NCBI GenBank assembly: GCA_946807835.1
Contig: OX327683.1
Location: 14,141,001-14,205,000, forward strand
Direction of reading: 5' to 3'
Length of the DNA: 64,000 nt
DNA from: Ailanthus altissimus
Taxonomy: Eukaryota > Streptophyta > Magnoliopsida > Sapindales > Simaroubaceae
Part shown: piece by piece, positions 24,520 through 34,929 of the stretch
Layout: every line of letters starts with the position of its first letter
How positions within the stretch are numbered: position 1 is the first letter of the stretch
Made by a program: the position numbers and the translations under genes
The notes under the pieces: model-generated
The model's input: the letters and a program-made list of their open reading frames with translations, nothing else
What the model was told of the DNA's origin: nothing
The model's database searches: none

Positions 24520-25032
24520 TGTTGAATTGGCTTATATGTCAATTGAGCAAATCCCATATTGGTGGGAGATGGCATAGGGGTGTTTTGGTTAAACCTATAT
24601 AAGACAAGGCCTTCCTTAATATTAAGTGTACCTTTGGAATAATTCTCTTCTCCATCTCTATTTGTAGGATTTCTTTTTGAGAACCTCATAGTTCAAGGGG
24701 TTTACATTTAAGCCCTTAAAAGTTGTAAGAATTCAAAATTTTCCTTTATTTTTGGGCATTTGTAGTAATACCCTATTGTTTAGGTAATTACAGTATTGGC
24801 CCTAATACTTGGGTATTTATAATTTGACCAAATAGTTTAGAAATTTGTATTATGGCCCAAAAACTTTATAACTTCTCTTGAAGATAGTGAATTTGTTCTA
24901 GCGGCTCCCGAGGAAGTAGGTAACATTACCAAACCTCGTTAAACTCGGTGTTCTTTCTTTTTTTGCATATTGTGTTGAATGGTTGGTTGCCTCGTTGTGG
25001 TATTGTTAGCATTATTGATTATCCACATAACA
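24520..25032 (+). mobile_element. 5' LTR of the 24.5-29.5 kb copia
   Basis: It starts TGTTGAATTGGC and ends TCCACATAACA, 513 bp. A TATATAAGACAAGG box near 24595 is a plausible core promoter. A degenerate tRNA-Met primer site, TGGTAATAGTGC (25035-25046), follows two bases later. Confidence 0.8.
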
Positions 25033-25198
25033 ATTGGTAATAGTGCTAATTATTGTTTGAACGCTTTTTGGTGCAACTAGTCGTATCAAAGCCCCAGGTT
25101 TAAGACGGTGAGTGGTTATTTTCTGTTGAGCACTTACTACTATTCTGGGTTGGTGAATTTTGGATTGCTAGTTGTTGGATATAATTATTTAGTGGAGC

Positions 25199-26060
25199 TT
25201 GGTTATTTGTTATATTGTGTATCAAGCTTATTTTTGTGAGGTAGCTATGGCATTATCATCATCTACATCGATGAGGCCAGTGACATTGTTTAGTGCAAAA
25301 ATAGTGTGGAAAAATTTGATGGCAGAAATAATTTCGGCTTATGGCAGAGTGAGGTGTTGGATGAATTATGTCAGCAAGACTTGGATTAGTTCTGAAAGAA
25401 ACAAAACCAGAAGATATCAAGGAGACAGACTGGAACAGGCTTAATATAAAAGCTTATGGGTTAATTCATTCTTGTCTGTGTAGAGAGCAGAAGTATTCGT
25501 TCATCAGAGAAAAGTTTTCCAATGCATTGTGGAAGGCCTTGGAGAATAAATATATGAAGAAAAGCAATGAGAACTGGCTGTATCTGTTGAAGAGATTGTT
25601 TCGTCTTCAGTGGAGACAAGGTACGAGTATCAGTTTTCTTATTGATAAATTTAATAAGTTAATTGCTGAATTATTAAATTTAGAGGAAACCTTCAAAGAT
25701 GAAATAAAGGCTATGCTATTGATTAGTTCTCTTCCGGATGAATTAGATCATTTATGTATTATTCTCATCCAAGGAAAGGATAAATTATCATTTAAAGAAG
25801 TTTGTTATTCTTTGACAAACTATGAAATCCGTAGAAATGATAAGAAAGAAAATAGAGATGAATCAGTAGAAGCATAGACAGTAAGAGGGCGTAGCCAGAG
25901 TAAAAAACTAGAAAAAAAGGAAAAATCTAAGTCGAGGGGTAGAGTAGAAAAAGATGAGTGTGCCTTTTGTTGAGAGAAAGAGCATTCGAAGAAAGATTGT
26001 TCGAAGTTGAAAAAGAAAGAAAAAGATATGTCTATTTCTGATGCATGTGTTGTTAAGAGC
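25199..26060 (+). pseudogene. Copia gag remnant (UBN2 type) with zinc knuckle
   Basis: The longest frame, 25368-25877 (169 residues), has the UBN2 gag pattern: WNRLNIKAYGLIHSCL, then WKALENKYMKKS, SISFLIDKFNKLIAELLNL and MLLISSLPDELDHLC. It lacks the true N-terminus, which is in another frame from about 25246 (MALSSSTSMRPVTLF). Downstream a CAFC-EKEHSKKDC motif (25958-26000) is the CCHC knuckle with its glycine codon turned into TGA. Gag forms the particle around the element RNA. It has one frameshift and several stops. Confidence 0.8.
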
Positions 26061-26079
26061 GTAAGCAATGATAATGTGT

Positions 26080-26345
26080 CAGATTTTTGTTTAAGTGGTC
26101 ATTCATCCACGTCTCGTTCTGGCAAATAGATTATGGATTCGGGTTTACTTATCATATGTGTCTACATCGAGAATGGTTCTTTAATTTTGAAGAACTTAAT
26201 GGTGGAGTTGTGTATATAGGTAGTAATGATAGTTGTCATACTGCTGGGATAGGTTCAATCCGATTGAAAAATAATGTTGGATCAACTAGAGCTGAAGTCG
26301 AGGAAGAATCTCATCTCTTTGGGAGCCTTGGAATCTAAAGGTTGT
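26080..26345 (+). pseudogene. Copia aspartic protease remnant
   Basis: The frame 26087-26338 carries IMDSGFTYHM, the active-site DSG box, although the codon ahead of it (tryptophan in relatives) is a stop on the linking frame. It continues REWFFNFEELNGGVVYIGSND and GIGSIRLKNN, the usual copia protease continuation. The protease cleaves the copia polyprotein. It is broken from gag and from integrase by stops and shifts. Confidence 0.78.
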
Positions 26346-26393
26346 ACTGTATCTATATGAGATGAAATTCTGAGGGTCACTTCAGGCACTTTT

Positions 26394-27040
26394 GTGATAT
26401 TGAAAGGCACTAGAAGGAATAACTTGTATTATTATAATAGTAGTACAATGATTGGATCAGGGGCCATGGTTTCTGATAATGATGTAGATTCAGAGATCAC
26501 TAGATTATGGCATATGCGGTTGATTCATGTAGGTGAGAAAACCTTATTTAGTTTAGTGAAAATAGGCTTATTGAATGGTGCGAAGACTTACAAGCTAGAC
26601 TTTTGTGAGCAATGTATTCTGGGAAATCAGAAGAGAGTAAAGCTTGGCTCCCCTATTCATGGGGTGGTAGAAAGTATGAATCGAACATTACTAGAGAAAG
26701 TTCAGTGTATGTTGTCTAATGCAGGATTGGGTAAAGAGTTTTAGGCTGAGGCTGTAATTTATGCGTGTCACCTCATTAATCATCTACCGTCAGCTGCTAT
26801 TGTTGATAGAAATTCATTGAAGGTTTGGTCTGGAAAACCTGTTTTTGATTATGATTTTTTACATGTATTTAGTTCCACTGTATATAATCATGTGAAAGAA
26901 TCGAAGCTAGATTCTAGAGCCAAGAAAGCAATTTTCTTAGGATTTTCTTCAGGAGTGAAAGGATATCATCTCTGGTGTCCGAGTTTGAGAAATATTGTAT
27001 CTAGTAGAGATATAACATTTGATGAGTCTTCTATATTGAA
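26394..27040 (+). pseudogene. Copia integrase remnant with the catalytic core deleted
   Basis: The gag-pre-integrase zinc region is present (LWHMRLIHVGEKTL, then LDFCEQCILGNQKRVKLGSP) and runs, within one open frame, straight into ESMNRTLLEKVQCMLSNAGL at about 26667. In related copia elements these blocks are separated by the whole D,D-E core, about 110 residues. That part is absent here. The C-terminal region follows (KVWSGKP, AKKAIFLGFSSGVKGYHLWCP, 26817-27020). The element could not make an active integrase. Confidence 0.8.
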
Positions 27041-27044
27041 GATA

Positions 27045-28080
27045 TCAGAAAACCAGACAACAATGAATAATACTTCGCAACAGGTAGAGCGTACTCAGTC
27101 GCAGGTGGAGTTGGAAATAACCATATTGAACTCGGTTAAATCTGTAGAGACAGATAATGGTACTCCTATGATAGAGGTGATTTTGAGAGATGATGGAGAA
27201 GGTTTTACTCATGAACTTCAACAGCAGCAAGAAACTATTACAGTAAATAGGCCAAGACGTGAGATTCAGAGACCTGCTCGATATGGTGGCCTATGCACTT
27301 CCAGTTGTAGATGATGATGTTCCTTCCACTTATAGAGAGTCAGTTAGCTATTCTAAAATTGATCAGTGGAAGACAGCTATGAAGAAAGAGATGCAGTCTC
27401 TTCAGAAGAATGAAACTTGGGAGCTAGCTCAACTATCAAAGGGTTAGAAGGCAATTGGGTGTAAATGGGTATACGCAAAGAAAGATGGATTTTCTGACAA
27501 GAAAGATGTTTGCTATAAGGCAAGGTTGGTGGTTAAAGGCTATGCACAGAGGGAAGAAATTGACTACAATTAGGTATTTTCTCCAGTTGTGAAATTTTAT
27601 TCCATTAAAATTTTATTAGCCTTGTTAGCTCACTTAAATATGGAACTAGTTCAACTCGATGTAAAAATTGCATTTTTGACTTGGAAGAGTAAATCTATAT
27701 GACTCAGCCAGAGGGATTCAAAGTTTCTGGTAAGGAAAAATTGGTTTGCAAATTAAAAAGATCGCTTTATGGATTGAAACAATACCGAGGCAGTGGTATA
27801 AATAATTTGATCAGTTTATAATGGGTCAAAGGTACACAAGAAGCAAATTTGATCATTGTGTGTATTTTCAGAAGCTACATTATGGTTCTTTCATTTATCT
27901 ACTTTTGTATGTCGATGACATGTTGATAACTTCAACAAATGTCGAAGAAATTGAAAAATTAAAGATTCAGTTGAACCGAGAGCTTGAGATGAAAGATTTG
28001 GGTGAAGCTAGAAAGATACTAGGCATAAAGATTAGCAGGAACAGAGAAGGAGGAAAAATTTGTTTGACCAGCAATATCTA
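27045..28080 (+). pseudogene. Copia reverse transcriptase remnant
   Basis: Pieces in order are QWKTAMKKEMQSLQKNETWE (27364-27425), KARLVVKGYAQREEIDYN, VQLDVKIAFL, KLVCKLKRSLYGLKQ, DHCVYFQKL, then LLLYVDDMLITS with the YVDD catalytic box intact (27908-27919), and KDLGEARKILGIKI. Stops and frameshifts separate the blocks, for example TAG at 27447 and a deletion near 27660-27690. It is the copying enzyme of the element, now dead. Confidence 0.85.
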
Positions 28081-28869
28081 AAGAAGGTATTACAACGTTT
28101 TAGCATTTCAGAGGAGTCAAAACCTGTAAGTACCCCACTTGCTCCTCATATGAAGATCAGTACATCTTTATCTCCTAGTTCAGATGAGGAACATGAGTAT
28201 ATATCTCGAGTTCCATATGCTAATGCAGTTGGTAGCCTGATGTATGTTATGGTGTGTATGAGACTTGATATTTCACATGCAATTAGAGTAGTGAGCAGAT
28301 ATATACATGATCCTGGTAAAGGACATTGGCAGGTTGTGAAATACATTTTACGATATTTACTGAATACCGTAGATGTTGGCCTAGTTTTTGAGAGAGATGA
28401 TACATATGATCAATGTGCTATCGGTTATGTTGATTCTGATTATACTGGTGATTTAGATAAACATCAGTCAACAGCCAGTTATGTGTTTACTCTTGTGAGA
28501 GCACCTATGAGTTGAAAGTCTATAGTTGCTTTGTCTACTACAGAGGCAGAGTACATGGCAGTTACAGAGGCTGTGAAGGAAGCTATTTGGTTATAGGGAT
28601 TGCTGGATGAGTTAGGAATTGGTCAGGAGAAGATTCATGTTTATTCTGACATTCAAAGTGCTATTCATTTAGCGAAGAATCTAGTATACCATGTTCGAAT
28701 GAAGCATATTAATGTTCGGTATGATTTTGTGCGGGATATCATTAGTGAAGGAAGAATCTTACTTCAGAAGATTTGGACTACTGAGAATCCTACAGATATG
28801 TTGACTAAAGTAGTGACAGCTATCAAGTTCAATCATTGTTTGGACTTGATCAATATAGTTCGAGTTTGA
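28060..28869 (+). pseudogene. Copia RNase H remnant
   Basis: Frame 28060-28515 begins with the RT thumb/connection text (QQYLKKVLQRFSISEESKPV, then YANAVGSLMYVMVCMRLDIS). It enters RNase H at IGYVDSDYTGDLDKHQSTASY. After the TGA at 28513 it resumes with KSIVALSTTEAEYMAVTEAV and, from 28600, VYSDIQSAIHLAKNL and KHINVRYDFVRD. Catalytic acids D, E and D are visible. The stop at 28867 is the natural end, 104 bases before the 3' LTR. Confidence 0.85.
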
Positions 28870-28973
28870 TAGCGCCATTGAGCGCAAATTTAGAGGCGCT
28901 GCATTTGGATAGAGAATTTTTTGGGAAAAATGAAACTTTGTGGAGGATTGGCATATTTGACAAGGTGGAGATT

Positions 28974-29474
28974 TGTTGAAAATTGGCTTATATGCCAATT
29001 GAGCCAATCCCACATTGGTGTGAGGTTTGGTTAGACTTATGTAAGACAAGGCCTTCTTTAATATTAAGTGTACTTTTGGAATAATTCTCTTCTCCTCTTC
29101 TATTTGTAGGATCTCTTTATAAGAACCTCATAGTTCAAAGATATTATATTTAAGCCCTTGAAAGTTGTAAGAATTTAATTTTCCCTTTATTGTTGGGTAT
29201 TTGTAGTAATACCCTATTGTTTAGGTAATTACAGTATTGACCCTACTACTTGGGTATTTACAGTTTGACCCAATAGTTTGGAAATTTGTATTGTAGCCTA
29301 AAAACTTTGTAACTTCTCTTGAAGATAGTGAATTTGTTCTAGCGGCGCCTGAAGATGTAGGTAACTTTACCAAACCTCGTTAAACTTGGTGATCTTTTTT
29401 TTTTTTGCATATTGTGTTGGATGGTTGATTGCCTCGTTGTGATATTGCTATCATTATTGATTGTCCGCATAAAT
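28974..29474 (+). mobile_element. 3' LTR of the 24.5-29.5 kb copia
   Basis: It starts TGTTGAAAATTGG after the polypurine tract and runs parallel to 24520-25032 to GTCCGCATAAATA. The exact last base is uncertain by a few positions because the final CA is mutated. Sequence from 29475 to 29637 shows no feature I recognise, and in particular no PIP continuation. Confidence 0.78.
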
Positions 29475-29637
29475 ATTTTAGATATAAACTCATCGACATT
29501 ATTTAATGACTATTGTCATTAGTGGGAATCGATGTAGAACATCTTATGCTAAACATACGATTTTAATAGGGTAGTATGAAATTGTGCCTTCAATCTAATG
29601 ATATGTACTAGCAGTCTAGTGATTGATGCTATAGAAG

Positions 29638-29880
29638 GATTCAAAAGCATCAAACCTCTCTTGTTCGAAAGAATCGAAACACATCGAAATGGTACCAGCC
29701 ATACTTAATAATAGAAGGATTTGGCAGAAATATGTAAAATTGTCCCTCCTAAAAAGATTATTCCAGAATAAATGGGCAATAGTTAGAAGAGGTGCGCCAG
29801 CGGTGAGCAGAAGCAAGGTTATTAGATACCTCAGGAAAGCCCGGCCAGAACCACACGTGCAAGTTTCCCTGCACGTGGCT
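29638..29880 (-). pseudogene. nad2: Mitochondrial nad2 fragment in nuclear DNA (NUMT): end of intron plus part of the next exon
   Basis: On the minus strand, from 29822 down, one frame reads LLLLTAGAPLLTIAHLFWNN, then FRRDNFTYFCQILLLLS and AGTISMCFDSFEQERFDAFE. I recognise this as plant mitochondrial NADH dehydrogenase subunit 2 (respiratory complex I). The stretch just upstream (29847-29880) is a group II intron domain V hairpin, as expected for the intron before this exon. Similarity stops near 29638 on the exon side and near 29880, where an LTR end abuts. Sequence is well conserved with no stop in about 60 codons, so the transfer is fairly recent or the region is slowly decaying. It cannot be expressed. 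Confidence 0.82.
29847..29880 (-). other. Group II intron domain V hairpin (in the NUMT)
   Basis: On the minus strand 34 nt read AGCCACGTGCAGG, a GAAA-type loop, then TTGCACGTGTGGTTCT. The AGC start, paired CACGTGCA/TGCACGTG arms and GGTTC end fit domain V, the catalytic hairpin of organellar group II introns. About 25 nt of domain VI-like sequence lies between it and the nad2 exon. Confidence 0.75.
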
Positions 29881-31205
29881 AGCTAAGCGCAAGTGCACGC
29901 TATCGTATCAAGTAATATAGGATTTTAAGTCCAAGTATCGATCCCACAGGGACTATGTGACTAATTCTATAAATCAAGTACTAAAATTATACCTACTTTA
30001 GTTTTATTCAAAAACTCACAATCTGAAATCTAATTAACGAATCTATCTCGATTAATTAAATTAAATAAAAGCAAAAGGTAGAATTCACAAATAAAGATAA
30101 CCTAGGATTTTGACTCGTCCCTTAGTATTTCATTGGATTTATTAACCTCTTAGTTAATCTTCTAATACTAATTGTTGGCTTAGACACTAATCTCATCACA
30201 AGCCTCTGTCGATGGTCAAGTGACTATATTACACATTCTAACAATCACCTATATATCTATGGTAATAAAGTCAAAATGTAATTCATTAAGATCAAGTCTA
30301 AATTATACCATACATGCCACCTAGGTATATGTCTATCCTAGATGGAACTTATAGTTGTTACCCTATGATCATGCATCAAACTATCATAGGCTAAACACAT
30401 GAATCCATTTGTTAAGTTCATTATGGTTCCTCAATCATTTAAAATATTGATCAGGTATAATGAAAGCATTAAAACACAAGATAGAATGAATCAAGTTTAT
30501 AAAATAAAAATTAACACAATCCAAATCCATACTAGGTTCACATAGTCTAATCTTAGATGAACAATTTAGCTCATCACAAAATTAAAAGTATCTAACCAAT
30601 TCATAAAGATCAATAAGAACAAGAACATGATGATAAAGAAAGAGAAGAAAAACTAATCAAAATGACTCATTGATGTGCTTCTCGCTCAATCTTGACTTGA
30701 AGCTTGAATCTTGATATTGGTTCTTCAATCTTTGGTTTTGATATTTGATTTTGTGTTGTGAATTCTTTCTCTAAGTTTTTACGTCTTTTCTTTTTTCCTC
30801 TCCTGCTCCTTTTAATTAGGGTTTTTTTGGCCTTTTATTTATAGGTTTATGTCTTCAAATTAATATTCATGCAGCATTGTTCACAGCCACTGTTCGCACA
30901 CTGCGGCGCTGAGATACTGTTTTGGACGCCACGACGTTCATTCATAGACGCTGCAGGTTGGGTACTATAGTATATCACTGTTGTGAATCACTGTAGATAG
31001 TCATTGTAGTAATTTACTGTAGCATGTACTGTAGCAATTTGATGTTTTTGGCTTATTTTAATTAGAGTTTTGACCATATTTACTATATTGACGCAAAACC
31101 TACAAAAATAATAATAAAATACATCAAAATCTAAATAATCTTAATTTCTACGAACAAATATTAAGTTTGAAAGATGAAAATATTAGACTTAATTAACCCA
31201 TATCA
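29881..31205 (-). mobile_element. Athila-like LTR, reverse orientation, 3' end truncated
   Basis: On the minus strand it starts TGATATGGGTTAATT at 31205 and ends GATAGCGTGCACTTGCGC next to the NUMT, lacking the final CGTACATCA. It shares with 37128-38653 the middle block about Cs and Ts that follow ATGCATG and the many ACTGTAG repeats near its start (30960-31040). No primer site follows. Its first 333 bases are repeated at 31465-31797 as part of a tandem duplication. Confidence 0.65.
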
Positions 31206-32057
31206 TCTAGCAAATGTAGTATTTCATATAGATAATAAAAAAATATGTGACTACTATACAAATGCATAAATAAGAACCATAAAAATAACGAAAAAAGGTC
31301 CATTTGGTGAATGAATTTGATCCACAAATATCTCTTTGAATCATTTATAAAAATGATGAAGATTCTAGACCAATTTTAGAAATGATGGTCTAACTACAAG
31401 TTTGGCTTGTAAGCATGTGGTACAAAAACTCTCATTAGATAGCAGAATCTTTAAGTTTTTATATAGCACTGTTCACAGCCACTGTTCGCACACTGCGGCG
31501 CTGAGATACTGTTTTGGACGCCACGACGTTCATTCATGGACGCTGTAGGCTGGGTACTATAGCATATCACTGTTGTGAATCACTGTAGATAGTCATTGTA
31601 GTAATTTACTGTAGCATGTACTGTAGCAATTTGATATTTTTGGCTTATTTTAATTAGAGTTTTGACCATATTTACTCTATTGACGCAAAACCTACAAAAA
31701 TAATAATAAAATACATCAAAATCTAAATAATCTTAATTTCTACGAACAAATATTAAGTTTGAAAGATGAAAATATTAGACTTAATTAACCCATATCATCT
31801 AGCAAATGTAGTATTTCATATAGATAATAAAAAAAATATGTGACTACTATACAAATGCATAAATAAAAACCATAAAAATAACGAAAAAAGGTCCATTTGG
31901 TGAATGAATTTGATCCACAAATATCTCTTTGAATCATTTATAAAAATGATGAAGATTCTAGACCAATTTTAGAAATGATGGTCTAACTACAAGTTTGGCT
32001 TGTAAGCATGTGGTACAAAAACTCTCATTAGATAGCAGAATCTTTAAGTTTTTATAT
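30873..32057. repeat. 592-bp tandem duplication across an LTR/copia junction
   Basis: Unit 1 is 30873-31464 and unit 2 is 31465-32057. Both begin AGCA-TGTTCACAGCC and end CTTTAAGTTTTTATAT. Each unit holds the first 333 bases of the Athila-like LTR and 259 bases of copia integrase remnant. The units differ at only a handful of positions, including one extra A in an A-run of unit 2. Hence the duplication is recent and postdates the LTR insertion into the copia remnant. Confidence 0.92.
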
Positions 32058-33400
32058 GACCAAGGTGGTTATGCCATAGCACAAATATTTTTGGATTACT
32101 GAACTTCTGATTTATTATTGCGTAGCTGTCAATTGAATAATACATACTAGATGATAAGACATAAAGCTCTTTAAGAATGCATTTCTCATTTGAGATGTTG
32201 AACGTAATGCAGATATATGTATTTTTATTTAAAGTCTCAATGTGATATCTATTTCGGTGGACATCTTTAAAACTAAGCAAATTTCTTCTGGATCTGCTTT
32301 CATAGAAAGTTTCATTTATATATAGCTTTGTTCCACTTGCTAATAAGATTATTGCACTTCTAGAACCTTTAATCAGATATGTAGGACCAAACATCACTTT
32401 TCTTTTAATATTTCTTATCTCGAAAGATAGTGTATGTAGCTGCACTGTCAACCAAATAAGCAACATAAGTTTTTCAAAGTGAAAAATACATCTTTAAAAT
32501 TGTTTCCTTACATAAAAGTTTATGGTAGATATAAAGATAAAAGTCACATTTCATACAATAAGACAACATGAAAATATTAATTAAAGCTTAATAATTGGTG
32601 TTCTCTTCTTTATCCCCAAAGAGATTAGAGACATCTATATAAGTAAGGTCTTTAAGATCTTAAGTGATCAATAAGATTTGTCTTCATATTTTATTCATAT
32701 GCCTTGATAGATGCCTTATAATGCACATATTAATAACAAATATTTTTCATACTACTTAGGGCATTTATTCTCTTACCATTGTATTTGTCTTGGTGTTTAT
32801 GCTCTCTTTTAGTGTTCCCCTATTCTTTGGTATTTTATGGCTACTATAAAGGTAGTAATCACACCCTTCCCTTTCTCCACGAACACATCCAACTTTTTTT
32901 TTATGAGTATTTGCATTCATTTATGAAAATAATTGAGAACTAGTTGGACGTAATTCGAGATTTGTTTTTAAGTAGAGCTCATTATTTTGTTCACCAAGTA
33001 GAAGATATAAGATTAATTCTTAATATTGTTGCTCACAAAACTATTGTTGCAGAATAACATTAATGGCATGACAAGTAGAGAATGTCTTCTCTAATATGTC
33101 ATATCTTACAATTTTCTCACCATACAATTTCAGCTGTGAAGTGCCTGCGAACAAAGTGAAATTGTATTCGTTAATAATTTTAAGATCTTATAATCTTAGA
33201 TTTATCTACTCATGTCTTGTTCTTGAGAGAAATACATCTATTTTATGATCATATATATTTTTCTTTTTAAATTTTCTCAGAGGATCTGCAAGTTCTCTAC
33301 CGTTAAATATTGAGCTTTCAGACTCTTATGTAGTGATGATAGAGGAAAATTATAGCTCTCGACTTATCCTATAGTGACACATTATTTTTTTTTCAATTGT
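31798..33400 (-). pseudogene. Ty1/copia protease-integrase remnant
   Basis: The minus frame 32466-32044 reads TYLIKGSRSAIILLASGTKL, then SRSRRNLLSFKDVHRNRYHIE and VLWHNHLGHIKT, the protease C-terminal part and gag-pre-integrase zinc region of a plant copia element. Below 32044 broken frames continue into the integrase core (WTFFRYF and following). Upstream to about 33400 only scattered protease/gag-like pieces are seen. No LTRs of this element are identified. An Athila-like LTR inserted into it, and the junction was then duplicated. Confidence 0.65.
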
Positions 33401-33653
33401 CTTTTCTAAACTATTGGTTTAGAAGTGCATTTTAGCATTCAATACCTATGATAGGTAATTTTTCAGGGGCATCAAGTGTAGTAATTTATAAATTTATAAG
33501 AGAGATTTTCTGGGGATTTAAATATAAAGAAGGAAATTAAATTTAGTATGATGAAATATAAATATTATTTAATAAATTCATATTGCAAAACAGAAATAGC
33601 AAAAGTTAAGTTTAGAAGGCATTACTTTCATATACGTAAAATAACCATAATTA
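33401..33653. other. Unassigned AT-rich sequence
   Basis: No gene, LTR end or repeat could be recognised on either strand. It may be part of the decayed elements on either side. Confidence 0.3.
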
Positions 33654-33822
33654 GGAGGCAAAGTCTTTTATGTATCAGTAATAATAAGGAGGCATAATCT
33701 TCTATTATTGATAGTAATGCGGAGGCATAACCTTCCATAAATTAATAGTAATGATGAGGCATAGTTTTGTATAGATTGATAGTAACAAGGAGATATAACC
33801 TTACATATATAGATAGTAATTA
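33654..33822. repeat. Degenerate tandem repeat, about five ~43-bp units
   Basis: The phrase GAGGCATAA-CTTC-TA followed by ATTGATAGTAAT recurs at about 33654, 33691, 33720, 33751 and 33787. Units vary in length (roughly 32-45 bp) and sequence. No coding function is apparent. Confidence 0.6.
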
Positions 33823-34371
33823 AAATAAATAAATTATTATATAGACATTTAAGTTTTAATACAGAGCATCAAGTTCTAAATTATGTTTCTATTTCATATT
33901 ATTGACTACTAATCATTCAACCAACCCGTAACTAACCACAAAAAAAAAAAAGCATTCAAAATAAACAACTAAAAACAACAATCGTAATGAGTAAGCATGA
34001 TCAACATGGAAAATGAATGTTTTCTTCCCCTAAACTTAAAGTTAACATTGTCCATAATGGCAAAAATAAAAGTCAGTAAAAGAAACTCCCCTTAAAGGCT
34101 TGATACTCAAATCGTAAGGAGGAAGTTGTTGCTTGAGTTAGTGCCCAAAGCCATTAAGTAATGCTTTCCAAGATATGAAGTTTGAGGAGCCTTATTGTTT
34201 GAGGTTAAATTTGGTGATAATTTGAAGTGCAGAGGGTGTGAGGATGATTGGGGAAAGTGAAAGGGTGTTTAAGGTAGCTTGTAAGGTAGTTTGGAGGTGA
34301 TTTAGTGGAGTGGAACAAGTGGTGTCGTAGCGCTACAACCTGGGTTTTTGACCTGAAATTTCTAGGTGTTA

Positions 34372-34405
34372 AAGCTGCAGCCTCAACTTTCTGAGGCTGC
34401 AGCTT
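34372..34405. repeat. Perfect 14-bp hairpin
   Basis: AAGCTGCAGCCTCA and its exact reverse complement are separated by the six-base loop ACTTTC. It lies in the non-coding part of the Athila-like remnant. A role in RNA folding or termination is possible but unsupported. Confidence 0.7.
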
Positions 34406-34890
34406 CAATTTATTTCTACATTTGTTGTTATCCTCGATTATAAGCTCCATTTTACTGCATCTTGTTGCTTTAACACACTACAAGAAATAAAATAAAATAT
34501 AAAAAAATAGATTGAAATTAAAAATTAAAATGAACTTGAGTTGTCTCCCAAGAAGCGCTTGATTTATTGTCCCTAGCTAGACTTCTTTTGGGGTTATGGT
34601 GGGTAAAATTTCATGTTGGAGGCATTTTTTCCAAGGAACACTTCTTCTATATCATGCTTCAATGTTCTTGCCAATTCCTTTCCTTGATTGTCTTGCCTTG
34701 AGCTTACTTGGCAAGAACCAAATTCTTGTTTAAAAGTGTAAACTTTGTTTATCTTCAACATAATGGCCTCTTGTTATGCACCTTCAAAATAATCACTCCA
34801 ACCTAAACTAAAAACTTTAAAAGAAAATAAATGCCTAAATTAAGATCAAGATACTTAATCATAATATTAGCACAAATTCAAAATCTTCAA

Positions 34891-34908
34891 TCCTTGGTAA
34901 CGGCGCCA
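34891..34908 (-). other. tRNA-Asp-type primer-binding site
   Basis: On the minus strand TGGCGCCGTTACCAAGGA is nearly the complement of the plant tRNA-Asp 3' end (TGGCGCCGTTGCCGGGGA). It belongs to the Athila-like LTR at 37128-38653, from which it is now separated by a family A solo LTR. Confidence 0.75.
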
Positions 34909-34929
34909 AAAACGTATTCATGAAATTAT

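Larger units (their letters stand above)
24520..29474 (+). mobile_element. Ty1/copia element with both LTRs, defective
   Basis: LTRs 24520-25032 and 28974-29474 both start TGTTGAA and share the same internal order of motifs. They differ at roughly one base in eight to ten by eye. The body encodes gag, protease, integrase, RT and RNase H remnants in copia order. The tract CAAGGTGGAGATT (28961-28973) directly before the 3' LTR is a polypurine tract. The left flank is PIP coding sequence (GGAAC), but the right flank is unrelated, so no target duplication remains. The right junction was probably lost by deletion or rearrangement. Confidence 0.85.
33823..34929 (-). mobile_element. Internal remnant of an Athila-like element
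   Basis: On the minus strand, after the primer site at 34891-34908, the text includes CAAGCGCTTCTTGGGAG (near 34550), a phrase that recurs in the non-coding 3' part of plant Athila/Tat elements. Gag and pol, which should lie between primer site and this part, are missing. The copy is therefore internally deleted or non-autonomous. The frame at 34450-34205 does not resemble a known protein. Confidence 0.45.

Noticed and set aside
34205..34450. 81-codon minus-strand frame
   Set aside because: It overlaps the hairpin in a non-coding part of an Athila-like element. No similarity to gag, pol or an envelope-like protein could be supported.
34476..34488. CACTACAAGAAAT, a typical CACTA transposon end
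   Set aside because: It is a short match within the continuous non-coding part of an Athila-like remnant, with no partner end or three-base target duplication.
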